DNA from: Verrucomicrobiota bacterium | Lineage (GTDB): Bacteria; Verrucomicrobiota; Verrucomicrobiia; Limisphaerales; UBA1096 | Assembly: GCA_030749225.1 (NCBI GenBank) | Contig: JASMKO010000073.1 | Coordinates: forward strand, 39,141-103,140 | Direction of reading: 5' to 3' | DNA: 64,000 nucleotides | Shown: positions 54,944 to 64,000 of the stretch, in pieces | Position numbering within the stretch: position 1 is the first letter of the stretch | Layout of the letters: each line of letters begins with the position of its first letter | Notes under the pieces: model-generated | What the model was told of the DNA's origin: nothing | Databases searched by the model: none | The model's input: the letters and a program-made list of their open reading frames with translations, nothing else | Position numbers and translations under genes: made by a program

Positions 54944-56077
54944 CTAACTCGCAACAGCGAGGCTGACTCCCATCGTCTCAAGCACCTCCGAGACGTGGCC
55001 GACCAACTCGGTCATATCCTCCGGATGAACATCGCCAATGGTGCCGATGCGGAAGCATTGCGCGTTAGACACCTTGCCAGGGTAAATGACAAAGCCGCGT
55101 GCCTTGAGTGCGTCGTAAAAAATTTGAAACTCAAATTCGACAGCATCGGGATAGTAAAAGGAGGTGATGATCGGCGACTGCACCTCGTCCGGGATCAGCG
55201 TACGAAAGCCTATCTTCCGCATGCCCTCCACCATCGTTTTTTGGTTGGCAGCATAGCGCGCGTACCTAACCTCGACGCCGCCCTCGGTATCCAGTTCATC
55301 AAGCGCCTGGGCGAAGGCGCTCACGACATGGGTCGGTGAAGTGAAACGCCACTTGCCACCCTTGGTTTCCATCTCACGCCATTGGTCGAACAGATCGAGG
55401 CTGTGTGAACGCGCCCAACCCTTGGTCGCCTCCAGCGTGGGGCGGTCAGCCACGACAAAGCCAAAGCCCGGCACGCCCTGCACACACTTGTTTGCCGAGG
55501 AAATGAGGTAGTGCGCGCCAGTGGATTCCATGCTCATCGGGATGCCGCCGAAAGATGACATCGCGTCGAGGATGAACTCCCGGGCGTTGCGCCGGACAAT
55601 TTCGCCGACTGACTCCACAGGATTGAGCATCCCGGTGGTCGTCTCGCAATGCACCATCGCAACGTGCGTGATCGCAGCGTCACCGGCCAGTTTCTGTTCC
55701 ACTTGGCCAAGGTCGGTGGATTCGATTTCCGCCTGGCCAAGCTCGACCGTATCAATCCCGAGCATTTGCGAAATCTTCAAGATGCGTGCCCCGTAGGCGC
55801 CATTGTTGAGCACAAGCAATTTGCCGTGGGGCGGGATCACCGAGCCGACCACCGACTCGACGGCGAAGGTGCCGCTCCCGGGCATCAGCGCAGCGGTGTG
55901 GCGGGCAGCGTCGTCGGTCGCGAGGCGAACCAATCGTTCTCGGATGGACTGGACGATGCTGTTGTAATCGACATCCCACGTGGAGTGTTCCTGCATCATG
56001 GCCTCGCGAACCGTCCGCGTCGTCGACAACGGTCCGGGGGTCAGCAGCAGATACTGGGTGTCGCGCTCATTCACCAT
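54944..56077 (-). CDS. phnW: 2-Aminoethylphosphonate-pyruvate transaminase
   Basis: A 377-residue PLP enzyme of the PhnW type. It converts 2-aminoethylphosphonate and pyruvate to phosphonoacetaldehyde and alanine. Seen: LLLTPGPLS at the start, HCETTTGMLNPV, Asp171 in LDAMSSFGG and Schiff-base Lys197 in SSANKCVQGVPGFGF, the standard PhnW signature. It lies downstream of phnY with a 7-nt overlap. Alanine-glyoxylate-type enzymes are a look-alike family, but the full phnA-phnY-phnW context supports PhnW. Two LGQ palindromes (55703 and a near copy) fall in a loop near residues 113-125. Confidence 0.92.
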   Translation of the reverse strand: MVNERDTQYLLLTPGPLSTTRTVREAMMQEHSTWDVDYNSIVQSIRERLVRLATDDAARHTAALMPGSGTFAVESVVGSVIPPHGKLLVLNNGAYGARILKISQMLGIDTVELGQAEIESTDLGQVEQKLAGDAAITHVAMVHCETTTGMLNPVESVGEIVRRNAREFILDAMSSFGGIPMSMESTGAHYLISSANKCVQGVPGFGFVVADRPTLEATKGWARSHSLDLFDQWREMETKGGKWRFTSPTHVVSAFAQALDELDTEGGVEVRYARYAANQKTMVEGMRKIGFRTLIPDEVQSPIITSFYYPDAVEFEFQIFYDALKARGFVIYPGKVSNAQCFRIGTIGDVHPEDMTELVGHVSEVLETMGVSLAVAS

Positions 56078-57519
56078 GGCAGGGAAAATGTCTTGGTCGT
56101 GGTCATGAACTTCATCGCCTCGATGACGCCCTCCTTGATCCCAAGCCCGGAATCCTTCACGCCGCCGAACGGCGAGCTTTCCATACGGAATCCCGGCACC
56201 TGGTTGACATTGACCGCGCCGGTTTTCAGTTCCTTGACCACACGGATGGCGGCGGCCATGTCGTTGGTCACCACGCCGGAGGAGAGGCCGAAATCGGAGG
56301 CGTTGGCCAGGGCGATGGCATCGTCAAGGTCGCGCACCGGCATGATCGGCGCGAGCGGCCCGAACGACTCCTCGCAAACCATCTCAGCATCGCGCGGCAC
56401 GTTGGCAATGATGGTCGGCTCGAGCTGCGCGCCGTTGCGGTTGCCGCCTAGCAGCACCTCCGCCCCTGCAGCGACCGCCTTGGCCACACGCTCCTCCAGC
56501 ACGATGGCCGCCGACTCATCGATAACGGTGCCGATGCGTGTTGCCTCGTCGGCGGGATCACCCACGGTAAACTCCCTGGCCTTGGCCACGAATTTATTCG
56601 TGAATTCCTCGAGCACCGTCTCTTCGACCAAGATGCGCTTGACGGCAGTACAGCGCTGGCCGGAATTACGGAACGATCCCTCGGTCGCCAACGTGGAGGC
56701 CAAGTCGAGGTTAGCATCGCGAAGTACCATGAGCGGCGCATTGCCTCCCAGCTCGAGGCAGAGTTTCTTGTAGCCGGCGATTGTGGTGAGGTGCTTGCCG
56801 GGACCGGTGCCACCGGTGAAGGTGACCAGATCTACCCGCGGATCGCGCACCAACGCCTCGGTGATGGTTTTTCGATCGCCAACAAACGTGCTGAGCATCG
56901 CCGGTGGCAGGCCGGCTTCATAGAGCAGTTCGGTGAGGCGGATGGCCGTTAACGGCGTCTTGCTGGACGGCTTAAGCAGCACCGGCACACCGGCCGCGAT
57001 CGCCGGGGCCAGCTTGTGCGCCACCTGATTGAGCGGATGATTGAACGGCGTGATGGCCGCGACCAGGCTCAACGGCTCTCGCAGGGTGAAAATCTTTCGT
57101 GCCGCACCATTCTTCGCGGCGTCACAGGAGAAGATGCTCTCATCGTCGCGCAATGCCTCGGCGGCGGCGAACTTGAACACCTCCTGCGCACGGCCAACCT
57201 CATAACGGGTCTCAAGCATGCACAACCCGGACTCCAACCGAATCAGGTTGGCGAACTCGTCGGCCCGCTTGGCCAAGAGATCGCGAGCGCGCATAAGGAT
57301 TTCGTAACGCTCATTTTTGGTCGGTGTTTGCACTTGGCCAAACGCAGCCTGGATGGCTTGCTCGAGCTGCTCCGACGTGATTTTTGGGAGCGTACCGGAC
57401 AGCGAGCCGTCCCACGGGTAGCTCACCTCAAGCAGGTCACCAGTCTGCACCGGTTCACCTGCAATGTAGCTTGGCCAAGCGAGAGGTAGCTGACTGGTGA
57501 TGTCGGAGGCTTGGCTCAT
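56071..57519 (-). CDS. phnY: Phosphonoacetaldehyde dehydrogenase
   Basis: A 482-residue aldehyde dehydrogenase with AAITPFNHPLNQVAHKL, Glu256 in CLELGGNAPL and catalytic Cys290 in NSGQRCTAVKR. It oxidises phosphonoacetaldehyde to phosphonoacetate. The assignment rests on the order phnA-phnY-phnW; the fold alone does not separate it from other aldehyde dehydrogenases (methylglutaconate/succinate types share the FTGGTGPGK variation). The start codon overlaps the phnA stop (ATGA). Three palindrome copies (57269, 57334, 57471) lie in the first 90 codons, giving LAKR, FGQV and AWPS. Confidence 0.88.
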   Translation of the reverse strand: MSQASDITSQLPLAWPSYIAGEPVQTGDLLEVSYPWDGSLSGTLPKITSEQLEQAIQAAFGQVQTPTKNERYEILMRARDLLAKRADEFANLIRLESGLCMLETRYEVGRAQEVFKFAAAEALRDDESIFSCDAAKNGAARKIFTLREPLSLVAAITPFNHPLNQVAHKLAPAIAAGVPVLLKPSSKTPLTAIRLTELLYEAGLPPAMLSTFVGDRKTITEALVRDPRVDLVTFTGGTGPGKHLTTIAGYKKLCLELGGNAPLMVLRDANLDLASTLATEGSFRNSGQRCTAVKRILVEETVLEEFTNKFVAKAREFTVGDPADEATRIGTVIDESAAIVLEERVAKAVAAGAEVLLGGNRNGAQLEPTIIANVPRDAEMVCEESFGPLAPIMPVRDLDDAIALANASDFGLSSGVVTNDMAAAIRVVKELKTGAVNVNQVPGFRMESSPFGGVKDSGLGIKEGVIEAMKFMTTTKTFSLPW

Positions 57520-58742
57520 GACTGGATTCCATTGCAGACGAAATCAAAGATATCGAAGTTTCGTGGGTCGCCCTTGGCCAAGGCGGCATACTCGGCATTG
57601 AGCGGTTCGGAGATGAGAAACGGCACCATCTCCTCGTAACGCCCACCGTGCGAACGAAGTGTGCCCTCCAGTTTGCCAAGGTCGTGATGTCCTGGCGTCC
57701 GGCCGATCACCCAGTCGCGCCCGGAGAGGACGAACAGGTCTCCGATCCGGTCACCCGGCAACTCGAGCTTGGACACGGCCGATTCGCGCGTATGCACCTC
57801 GGAGACCCCTTCCAGCGCAGCAATCCAGTTAGCGGCGGTTTCGCGATCAAGACTATCCGGCAGATAAACAGTCACCGCCGAGCCCAGCGCGCCGTGATGG
57901 ACAACATACGGATCGGTAATCGGGCAGATGACACGGCAGCCGTCGCCAAACTCACGGGTCAGTTCAGTCTCGAGATAAATGACTTTGGGCTCCCCGGCAG
58001 CGTTGCACTTGGCGTTCATGCCATGGTCGGCAGTGATGCCAACAACAGCGCCGAGATCGAGCAGCCTCCCAACCTCGGCGTCGATGCCACGGTAAAATTC
58101 GCGCGACTCTGGTGCCTCCGGCGCGTATTTGTGCTGCATATAGTCGGTGAGCGACAAATACAGAAAATCGGCCTTCCCGGTTGCGAGCAACTCCACGCCA
58201 ACACGCAGCGCATACAGACTAGCCTCACCCGAGTAGATAGACGGCTTCGGGCCGGCGAGCGATTCGATGTCGTCGATGCCGTTCACCTCAAGGCTCACCT
58301 CGTCGGCCTTCTCAGCGGACACGGCAATGCCGTCCATGCCCTTGGAGAGCAGCTCACGCAGCTTGTCCTTGGCCGTGACCATGGCGACCTTGCGGCCGGC
58401 GGCCGAGGCGGCAGCGAGGAGGGTGTCGTTGCGGAGAAAGCGGGAGGAATTGGTCATCACCTCCTCGCCGGTATCCGGATCGATGATGTAATTGCCCCCG
58501 ATGCCTGTTTGCGACGGCGGCGTACCGGTCACCATGGCGCAGTTGTTCACGTTGGTGAACGACGGCAGCGCGCCCCGCGCCTGTCCGCAGTAGCCGTTCG
58601 CCGCGAGCTTGGCCAAGCGGGGCAGTTCCCCGTGGGCAAACCCAAGCGCAAGGTACTCCCCGGCACACCCATCCGCACAGATGACCGCCACCGGCCGGGC
58701 CGGCAGGCGGTACACTCGTTCATTGACGGTTACGCTCTCCAA
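57516..58742 (-). CDS. phnA: Phosphonoacetate hydrolase
   Basis: A 408-residue alkaline-phosphatase-superfamily enzyme that splits the C-P bond of phosphonoacetate to acetate and phosphate. All expected zinc-site residues are visible: Asp24 (CADGC), nucleophile Thr63 (SFTNVNNCAMVTG), Asp and His in SLTDYMQHK, Asp-His in ITADHGMN and the His of PGHHDLG. No signal peptide, so cytoplasmic. The start is TTG 58742; there is a TAA three codons before, and no in-frame ATG fits. First gene of the phnA-phnY-phnW run. With PhnW and PhnY it makes a complete aminoethylphosphonate pathway. Confidence 0.94.
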   Translation of the reverse strand: MESVTVNERVYRLPARPVAVICADGCAGEYLALGFAHGELPRLAKLAANGYCGQARGALPSFTNVNNCAMVTGTPPSQTGIGGNYIIDPDTGEEVMTNSSRFLRNDTLLAAASAAGRKVAMVTAKDKLRELLSKGMDGIAVSAEKADEVSLEVNGIDDIESLAGPKPSIYSGEASLYALRVGVELLATGKADFLYLSLTDYMQHKYAPEAPESREFYRGIDAEVGRLLDLGAVVGITADHGMNAKCNAAGEPKVIYLETELTREFGDGCRVICPITDPYVVHHGALGSAVTVYLPDSLDRETAANWIAALEGVSEVHTRESAVSKLELPGDRIGDLFVLSGRDWVIGRTPGHHDLGKLEGTLRSHGGRYEEMVPFLISEPLNAEYAALAKGDPRNFDIFDFVCNGIQS

Positions 58743-58895
58743 AATAGGTTAATCGCGGCAAGGCTAAGTCCCATTCCCGTAAAATGAGGTGCGGGGTGAG
58801 TGTGCTTGGCCAAGTGCTTTAAATTACGCCCACTTAAGGCAGTTATCCGACAGGGCGCTCGGGGTGGACGCCATCGGCATGGGCAACGCCGGCCG

Positions 58896-59744
<849 letters not shown>

Positions 59745-59772
59745 TGGTATGGAGGAAGTATCACAGATTAGT

Positions 59773-60651
59773 CTAAAGCGGTGTACCCCTGTACCAATGA
59801 ATGTTGGTCATAAAATCAGGGCCTCCACCTTGTTGTGTAGTCCTGCCACAATCCTTCGTGTATCGAATAGGACTTACATGGCCATCAGCCCACAAGGTCT
59901 GACAGGCTGCTCCATATGGCTTGCCATTGCCGTGCCTGAACCACTCAGAAACCCAATCCACATCCGGATAAAGCGGGGCCAGACTGTATTTCCATTGCGT
60001 TAAATTTTCGGAGCCCCCATTGGCAGCCAAATTGTCACTCGGCCCACCATCCATTTTCTGTTCGCCAGCGTCCTGAATAATTATGGTCTGGTTCGCATCA
60101 ACGAGATCCGATCTCTTTCTTGGCCGACGTGTCCTCGGCCTGTTGTCTGAACCATAATTGAAAAACTGGCCATTGATGCCATATGAGGCGTCCAGCCAAA
60201 AGTCAGCACCATACTTCAGCCCATCCTCTCTCCATTCGTCGGATGTCTTGGCAGCGGGGCAACGCCAAAGCCGAATGTTTCCTCCGGCATATTTATAATA
60301 GGCCAATCCCCAATAGGCATCACCACTATTTGGATCCGCCCATCGGGTAGCGGTCTGACCAATCAGTTTCCGGGCTGCCTTCATTCGAGGGTTCATATAC
60401 CATTTACCGTGATTGGGAGGGCTTCCTCCTGGGGTGTGGTGCAACCAACCCTCATTGTCGTCCTCGTACATATGGAAAATAATTTCCAATTGTTTCAGGC
60501 TGTTGGTGCAGTACGCTTGTTTTCCCTTTTCCTTTGCTCCGGCCAACGCTGGCAGCAGCAATGCCGCCAAAATCGCTATGATAGCGATGACCACCAGTAA
60601 TTCGATCAGGGTGAAGCCCTTCAGTCCCTTTGTTACTCGTTTCGTCTTCAT
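59773..60651 (-). CDS. Pseudopilin-like protein (paralogue B)
   Basis: A 292-residue prepilin-type protein, Gly12 before FTLIELLVV (Glu17 at +5). The body matches paralogue A over most of its length ([65 protein letters not shown]). It carries an extra insert [13 protein letters not shown] near the end. ATG 60651 overlaps the ankyrin gene's stop (ATGA), so the genes are coupled. This stretch (58814-62544) has no copy of the dispersed palindrome. Confidence 0.88.
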   Translation of the reverse strand: MKTKRVTKGLKGFTLIELLVVIAIIAILAALLLPALAGAKEKGKQAYCTNSLKQLEIIFHMYEDDNEGWLHHTPGGSPPNHGKWYMNPRMKAARKLIGQTATRWADPNSGDAYWGLAYYKYAGGNIRLWRCPAAKTSDEWREDGLKYGADFWLDASYGINGQFFNYGSDNRPRTRRPRKRSDLVDANQTIIIQDAGEQKMDGGPSDNLAANGGSENLTQWKYSLAPLYPDVDWVSEWFRHGNGKPYGAACQTLWADGHVSPIRYTKDCGRTTQQGGGPDFMTNIHWYRGTPL

Positions 60652-61256
60652 TTGTCTGTGGTTGGATTAGTTAATGCTGAAATGATTTTATTGATCTGTT
60701 TTTCTGAAATCGCCCGCCCCATCGGGCCACTGAGACCTTCCTGCCTGCTCATGGCTTTAGCCACTCCCGCCGGAGAATTGCCATCCGCATCCTTCACATC
60801 AACTCCGGCCCCCTTTTCAATCAGAAATTCCACCATGCTCAAGTTGCCGGACCTCACAGCGTAGTGCAATGCGGTGGCACCGACCTTGTTGGTGGCATTC
60901 ATGTCCAAACCCCTTTCAATCAACTGAAAGGCAAACTCCCTGCGGCCAAAGTTGACCGCCTTGTGGAGCGTCGTGTTGCCCTGGTCATCTCGAAGCTGAA
61001 CATTCGCGCCATTTGCCAAAAGCAACTCGAAAGCCTTCTCAGAACCGGCGCCAATGACATGAAAAAGTGGAGTTTCCCCCACCGGATCTGCATGATCCAC
61101 CGGAATACCGGACTCGATGCAATCGATCAACTTTTGCAGGTCACCAAACCGGGCCGCCTGAATAATATGATCCGGGTTTTGGCAGGCCGGAAGCAGCGCA
61201 ACCCACGCCAGGCTAAACGCAAAGGAATTAAATGGTATTGATGCGTTACTTTCCAA
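60648..61256 (-). CDS. Ankyrin-repeat lipoprotein-like protein
   Basis: A 202-residue protein with a probable lipoprotein signal (hydrophobic start, LLPAC near residue 25, a near-match to the lipobox). About four ankyrin repeats follow ([77 protein letters not shown]). Ankyrin repeats bind other proteins. Start TTG 61256 lies in the end of the upstream lipoprotein gene (11-nt overlap), as no ATG precedes the signal, so the exact start is uncertain. It is coupled to the pseudopilin. Confidence 0.82.
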   Translation of the reverse strand: MESNASIPFNSFAFSLAWVALLPACQNPDHIIQAARFGDLQKLIDCIESGIPVDHADPVGETPLFHVIGAGSEKAFELLLANGANVQLRDDQGNTTLHKAVNFGRREFAFQLIERGLDMNATNKVGATALHYAVRSGNLSMVEFLIEKGAGVDVKDADGNSPAGVAKAMSRQEGLSGPMGRAISEKQINKIISALTNPTTDK

Positions 61257-61623
61257 AGCTCTGCATTTTCAGGTACTGACCCGCCGCTGCGTTTCCCTGT
61301 TCAGCGGCCTTGTTGAGATTCTCAGCCACCGCCATCATCCCACCAGCGATCAAATCTCGCTGATCCGGGTTCAAGTCAGGAAGAGACATCAACTGCTTCA
61401 GAATGCCATGTGCGCCGGTGTAGTTCCTGGCCTTGAGCAGTTGTGTCGCCTGGGTGGCCATAGCCTTGATGTTGGGGTTTTTTTCGTCCTTGAACGCCTC
61501 GGCAATGGTTTCCGGTGCATCCTCAAGGGACATTTCGGTCGGGTAACTGTCGCCACCACACCCTGTCGAAACCAGGACACCGGCAAGGAGCAGTCCAAAT
61601 GCTATTTTGTCGATCAATCTCAT
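61246..61623 (-). CDS. Small lipoprotein
   Basis: A 125-residue protein with a lipoprotein signal peptide, lipobox VSTGC at residues 19-23, then a short helical domain (DAPETIAEAFKDEKNP... AAEQGNAAAGQYLKMQ). The alanine-rich helices look like a small repeat or helical bundle. ATG 61623 is used; the frame extends to 61668 but that part lies in the terminator. Function unknown. Followed by the ankyrin and pseudopilin genes on the same strand. Confidence 0.8.
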   Translation of the reverse strand: MRLIDKIAFGLLLAGVLVSTGCGGDSYPTEMSLEDAPETIAEAFKDEKNPNIKAMATQATQLLKARNYTGAHGILKQLMSLPDLNPDQRDLIAGGMMAVAENLNKAAEQGNAAAGQYLKMQSFGK

Positions 61624-61627
61624 GCCT

Positions 61628-61677
61628 CGAAAAAAAGAACAACAGCCCCGGCGATGCATTCGCGCCACCGGGACTGT
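61628..61677 (-). terminator. Rho-independent terminator of the giant repeat gene
   Basis: On the minus strand ACAGTCCCGG (61677-61668) pairs with CCGGGGCTGT (61651-61642), a 10-bp stem with one G-U pair, followed by a T tract reading TTCTTTTTTT (61637-61631 region). It lies just after the gene ending at 61719 and directly before the ATG at 61623, so that gene may depend on read-through or a promoter in the same stretch. Confidence 0.7.
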
Positions 61678-61718
61678 CGAACACTTTTAATTGTGTGTCT
61701 CCAAGTAGGTCATAAACC

Positions 61719-64000
61719 TTACTTCACCGCACGGCCAAACTGCATTGCCTGGTCGACCGGAATGACCTGCGGGCTGACCGCTCCCTCCACATCGGCCCAC
61801 GGACCGTTGACGGTCGGTGCTCCTTGAAGCCTACCCTCGAACGTCACCGTCACTGTGCCGTCACCGTTGTTCACGATGCTGAGTGCAGGGGCTGTAACAT
61901 CTCCCCCGCCACCGGCAGTTACCATGATATTATCAATGGCCCACCACCAGTTGTTATGGCCCTGATGATCCCAGGTAACAACGGCTGTCTTGGCTCCGGC
62001 CGGGTTGTCCAGATTCAGCGAAACCGTCTCGTTGTAGGCAGTTGGGCTGTCCGGGGTCAATTCGAGCAGTGTAACCGCATCGCCGCCATCAAAAGACACC
62101 AGCACCTTGCCTTGCTGCGGTTCCGCACGCCAGCTTGAGTCGTAAGTCAGCACCAACGAACCCGCCTCAGCAGCAGTGATATCAATCGCCGGGGTAGAAA
62201 GCGACGAGTTGAACTTGGCATCGACCTTGTCGTCGTATTCGTCGGAATCACCAACAGCAATAACGCCCGTGCCCTTCGTGAACTGGGCTCTTTCCTGACC
62301 GGCAGTTGCATTCCATGATACCGGATCAACAAATGTCCATCCGTCAAACTCGATCACGTCATCTCCATCGGTTGTCGGACCGTGATCATCACCAAACGCG
62401 ACAAGCCAACCCTCGGGTGCTGTCGCAGTCCAGTCTGTGCCATCCCCACCCGACTCACTGTCGGAGACGAATGGACCCAGTTCCAGGCTGTCGAAATTTT
62501 CAGCAAAGAAAATTCCGTCCTCAGAAACGACGCTGAACGAAGTCTTGGCCAATTGGCCGTATCCGTCGTTCTCAAAGAAAATGGCGAAATAATCACCGAC
62601 TTCAAGCCCTTCCAAAACAACTGAACCATCGGTCAGACCATCACCAGCGGTTTGGCTACCGCTTACATAGGCCCACTTCAGGCTGCCTACCTCACCCGGT
62701 GTCATATCCGGACGGTAAAGGCCGATCCAGTCCTTGGGGTTACCAGGGCCGCTACTGAAGTTAACCGTAATCGGCGATCCAGCCGCGTACTTGGCCCGGC
62801 TGGTTGCAACACTCGGAGGATCCACCACGGTGAAAGCCACTTCGGCAATCTGGGTGTAGCCATCGTTGATAAAGAATCGTGCAACATAGCTGCCAGCAGT
62901 CAAGCCGCCGGCAAACGTAATTGCGCCTTCTGTCAGGCCCTCACCGGCCGTCGTGCTGCCGCTCACATAGGCCCAGGTTAGACTGCCGACCTCGCCCGGT
63001 GTCATGTCTGGACGGTACAGACCAACCCAATCTTTGGGATTGCCCTCGCCGTTCCTGAAGTTGACGACAATCGCCTCACCGCTCAGGTAGGTTGCCTTGT
63101 CGGTGACGACCGCCGGATCGTCCGGACCCGGCCCGGCCGGCTTGGCCTTGACGGCGATGTTGTCGATCGCCCACCACCAGTTATTGTGACCCTGATGATC
63201 CCATGTGATGACCATGCTCGAGGCCCCCTCGGGATTGCTGAGCTCCAACTCGACGCTCTCGTCGTAGGCGGTTGGTGTGTCCGGCGTCAGCTCAAGCAGC
63301 GTCACCGCTTCACCACCATCGTAGCTCACCAGCACCTTGCCACTCTGTGGCTCCTGCCTCCAACTCGAGTCATAGGTCAGCAGTAAAGAGCTGGCCGCGG
63401 CACCCGATATGTCAATTGCAGGTGTGGACAGGGACGCATTGAACTTGGCGTCAGCCTTGTCGTCATACTCATCCGAGTCACCCACAGCCACCACACCGGT
63501 GCCCTTGGTGAATTGTGCGCGATCCTGACCGGCAGTGGCATTCCACGAGACCGGATCAAGGAATGTCCAGCCGTCGAACTCGACCACGGCATCACCGCCG
63601 GCAGTCGGGCCGTGGCCTTCGCCGGTGGCCTGCACCCAGTCTGCAGGAGCAGTGGCAGTCCAGTCGGTACCGTCACCACCCGACTCGCTGTCGGAGACAA
63701 ACGGACCAAGCTCCAGATCGTCAAAGTTCTCCATGAAGTAGTAACCATCAGGCAACACCTTCTTGGCAAAGACGCGAACGTTGTCGATGGCCCACCACCA
63801 GTTGTTGTGGCCCTGATGATCCCAAGTGATGACCGCACTCGTGGCTCCGGCCGGATTGCCAAGCGCGAGAGTGACTGTCTCGTTGTAGGCAGTCGGGGTT
63901 TCGGGAGTCAGCTCCAGCAATACAGCCGGATCACCGCCATCAAAAGAGACCAGCACCTTGCCCTGCTGCGGCTCCTGCCGCCAACTCGAGTCGTAGGTGA
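61719..64000 (-). CDS. Giant exported repeat protein, 3' part (continues past window)
   Basis: The last 759 or so residues of a very large protein whose N-terminus is outside. It has three copies of a module of about 195 residues (one incomplete at the edge), each containing LELGPFVSDSESGGDGTDW, PVSWNATAGQ, LTYDSSW and TWDHQGHNNWWWAIDN. Between the last two copies are two [18 protein letters not shown] modules of the same kind as in the protein at 39961-43134. The C-terminus (TVTVTFEGRLQGAPTVNGPW...) is a short sorting-like domain. It probably is a surface or secreted adhesin/binding protein. The frame is continuous to base 64000. Confidence 0.85.
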   Translation of the reverse strand, partial: TYDSSWRQEPQQGKVLVSFDGGDPAVLLELTPETPTAYNETVTLALGNPAGATSAVITWDHQGHNNWWWAIDNVRVFAKKVLPDGYYFMENFDDLELGPFVSDSESGGDGTDWTATAPADWVQATGEGHGPTAGGDAVVEFDGWTFLDPVSWNATAGQDRAQFTKGTGVVAVGDSDEYDDKADAKFNASLSTPAIDISGAAASSLLLTYDSSWRQEPQSGKVLVSYDGGEAVTLLELTPDTPTAYDESVELELSNPEGASSMVITWDHQGHNNWWWAIDNIAVKAKPAGPGPDDPAVVTDKATYLSGEAIVVNFRNGEGNPKDWVGLYRPDMTPGEVGSLTWAYVSGSTTAGEGLTEGAITFAGGLTAGSYVARFFINDGYTQIAEVAFTVVDPPSVATSRAKYAAGSPITVNFSSGPGNPKDWIGLYRPDMTPGEVGSLKWAYVSGSQTAGDGLTDGSVVLEGLEVGDYFAIFFENDGYGQLAKTSFSVVSEDGIFFAENFDSLELGPFVSDSESGGDGTDWTATAPEGWLVAFGDDHGPTTDGDDVIEFDGWTFVDPVSWNATAGQERAQFTKGTGVIAVGDSDEYDDKVDAKFNSSLSTPAIDITAAEAGSLVLTYDSSWRAEPQQGKVLVSFDGGDAVTLLELTPDSPTAYNETVSLNLDNPAGAKTAVVTWDHQGHNNWWWAIDNIMVTAGGGGDVTAPALSIVNNGDGTVTVTFEGRLQGAPTVNGPWADVEGAVSPQVIPVDQAMQFGRAVK
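61925..62500 (-). repeat. Internal repeat unit 3 of the giant exported protein
   Basis: Copy of the DSESGGDGTDW-to-NNWWWAIDN module, about 195 codons, nearly identical at DNA level to unit 2. Boundaries are approximate. Confidence 0.8.
63140..63735 (-). repeat. Internal repeat unit 2 of the giant exported protein
   Basis: Second copy of the same module. Unit 1 is cut off and visible only as its last part at 63770-64000. Boundaries are approximate. Confidence 0.8.

Noticed and set aside
55649..56773. Open frame (374 codons) on the plus strand opposite phnW/phnY
   Set aside because: Antisense to two well-supported genes, with a low-complexity serine-rich translation.
57648..58787. Long open frame on the plus strand opposite phnA
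   Set aside because: The other strand encodes an intact phosphonoacetate hydrolase with all metal ligands. This frame has no motif.

Overview
The window looks like a chromosomal fragment of a heterotrophic, probably marine member of the Verrucomicrobiota (Planctomycetota is the alternative). Signs are the dense set of sulfatases, DUF1501, DUF1552 and planctomycete-type cytochrome proteins, secreted beta-propeller and LamG proteins, and several 'pseudopilins' with the [10 protein letters not shown]-terminus followed by short glycine/tryptophan-rich bodies. G+C is moderately high. No rRNA, tRNA, CRISPR array or transposase was seen.

Layout. (1) 1-15239, minus strand: one tightly packed polysaccharide-degradation run with five sulfatases (one cut by the window edge), a DUF1080 protein, DUF1501, DUF1552, a DUF1592-type cytochrome, an acetyl-xylan-esterase-like hydrolase and a beta-propeller protein. 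(2) 15368-16678: xylose isomerase with its own terminator. (3) 16771-20480, minus: a DUF1501 / DUF1549-DUF1553 pair, facing a plus-strand beta-propeller and an unassigned exported protein. (4) 23354-39739, minus: a twelve- or thirteen-gene block that reads as quaternary-amine demethylation. It holds a non-pyrrolysine MttB-type methyltransferase, a corrinoid protein, an ASKHA reactivase, a MetH-activation-like protein and a homocysteine methyltransferase. It continues with ETF, two flavin dehydrogenases of the dimethylglycine/sarcosine type, a membrane Fe-S oxidoreductase and a class III aminotransferase, with an unusual LuxR-type regulator at its head. (5) 39961-44489, plus: a large exported repeat protein, a pseudopilin and a small membrane protein. 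(6) 44562-54054, plus: a clear sigma70-like promoter and an overlapping operon of iron alcohol dehydrogenase, aldehyde dehydrogenase, three exported proteins and a HAD protein. (7) 54069-58742, minus: phnA-phnY-phnW, the hydrolytic route for 2-aminoethylphosphonate, plus a glutamine-amidotransferase-like protein. (8) 58896 to the end, minus: two pseudopilin paralogues, an ankyrin protein, a lipoprotein and a giant exported repeat protein that runs off the window.

As a whole the genes suggest a scavenger of sulfated polysaccharide, methylated amines (probably glycine betaine) and phosphonates.

The most unusual feature is not a gene. A short palindrome with core TTGGCCAA, often extended to CGCTTGGCCAAGCG, is scattered through genes and gaps in both genome halves. 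I counted 47 core copies where about one would be expected by chance. It is read in three frames (LAKR, LGQA, AWPS), is frequent in signal peptides and linkers, and three times occurs as a 12-bp tandem doublet (two exact, one degenerate). It resembles the highly iterated palindromes of cyanobacteria in behaviour, but with a different sequence.
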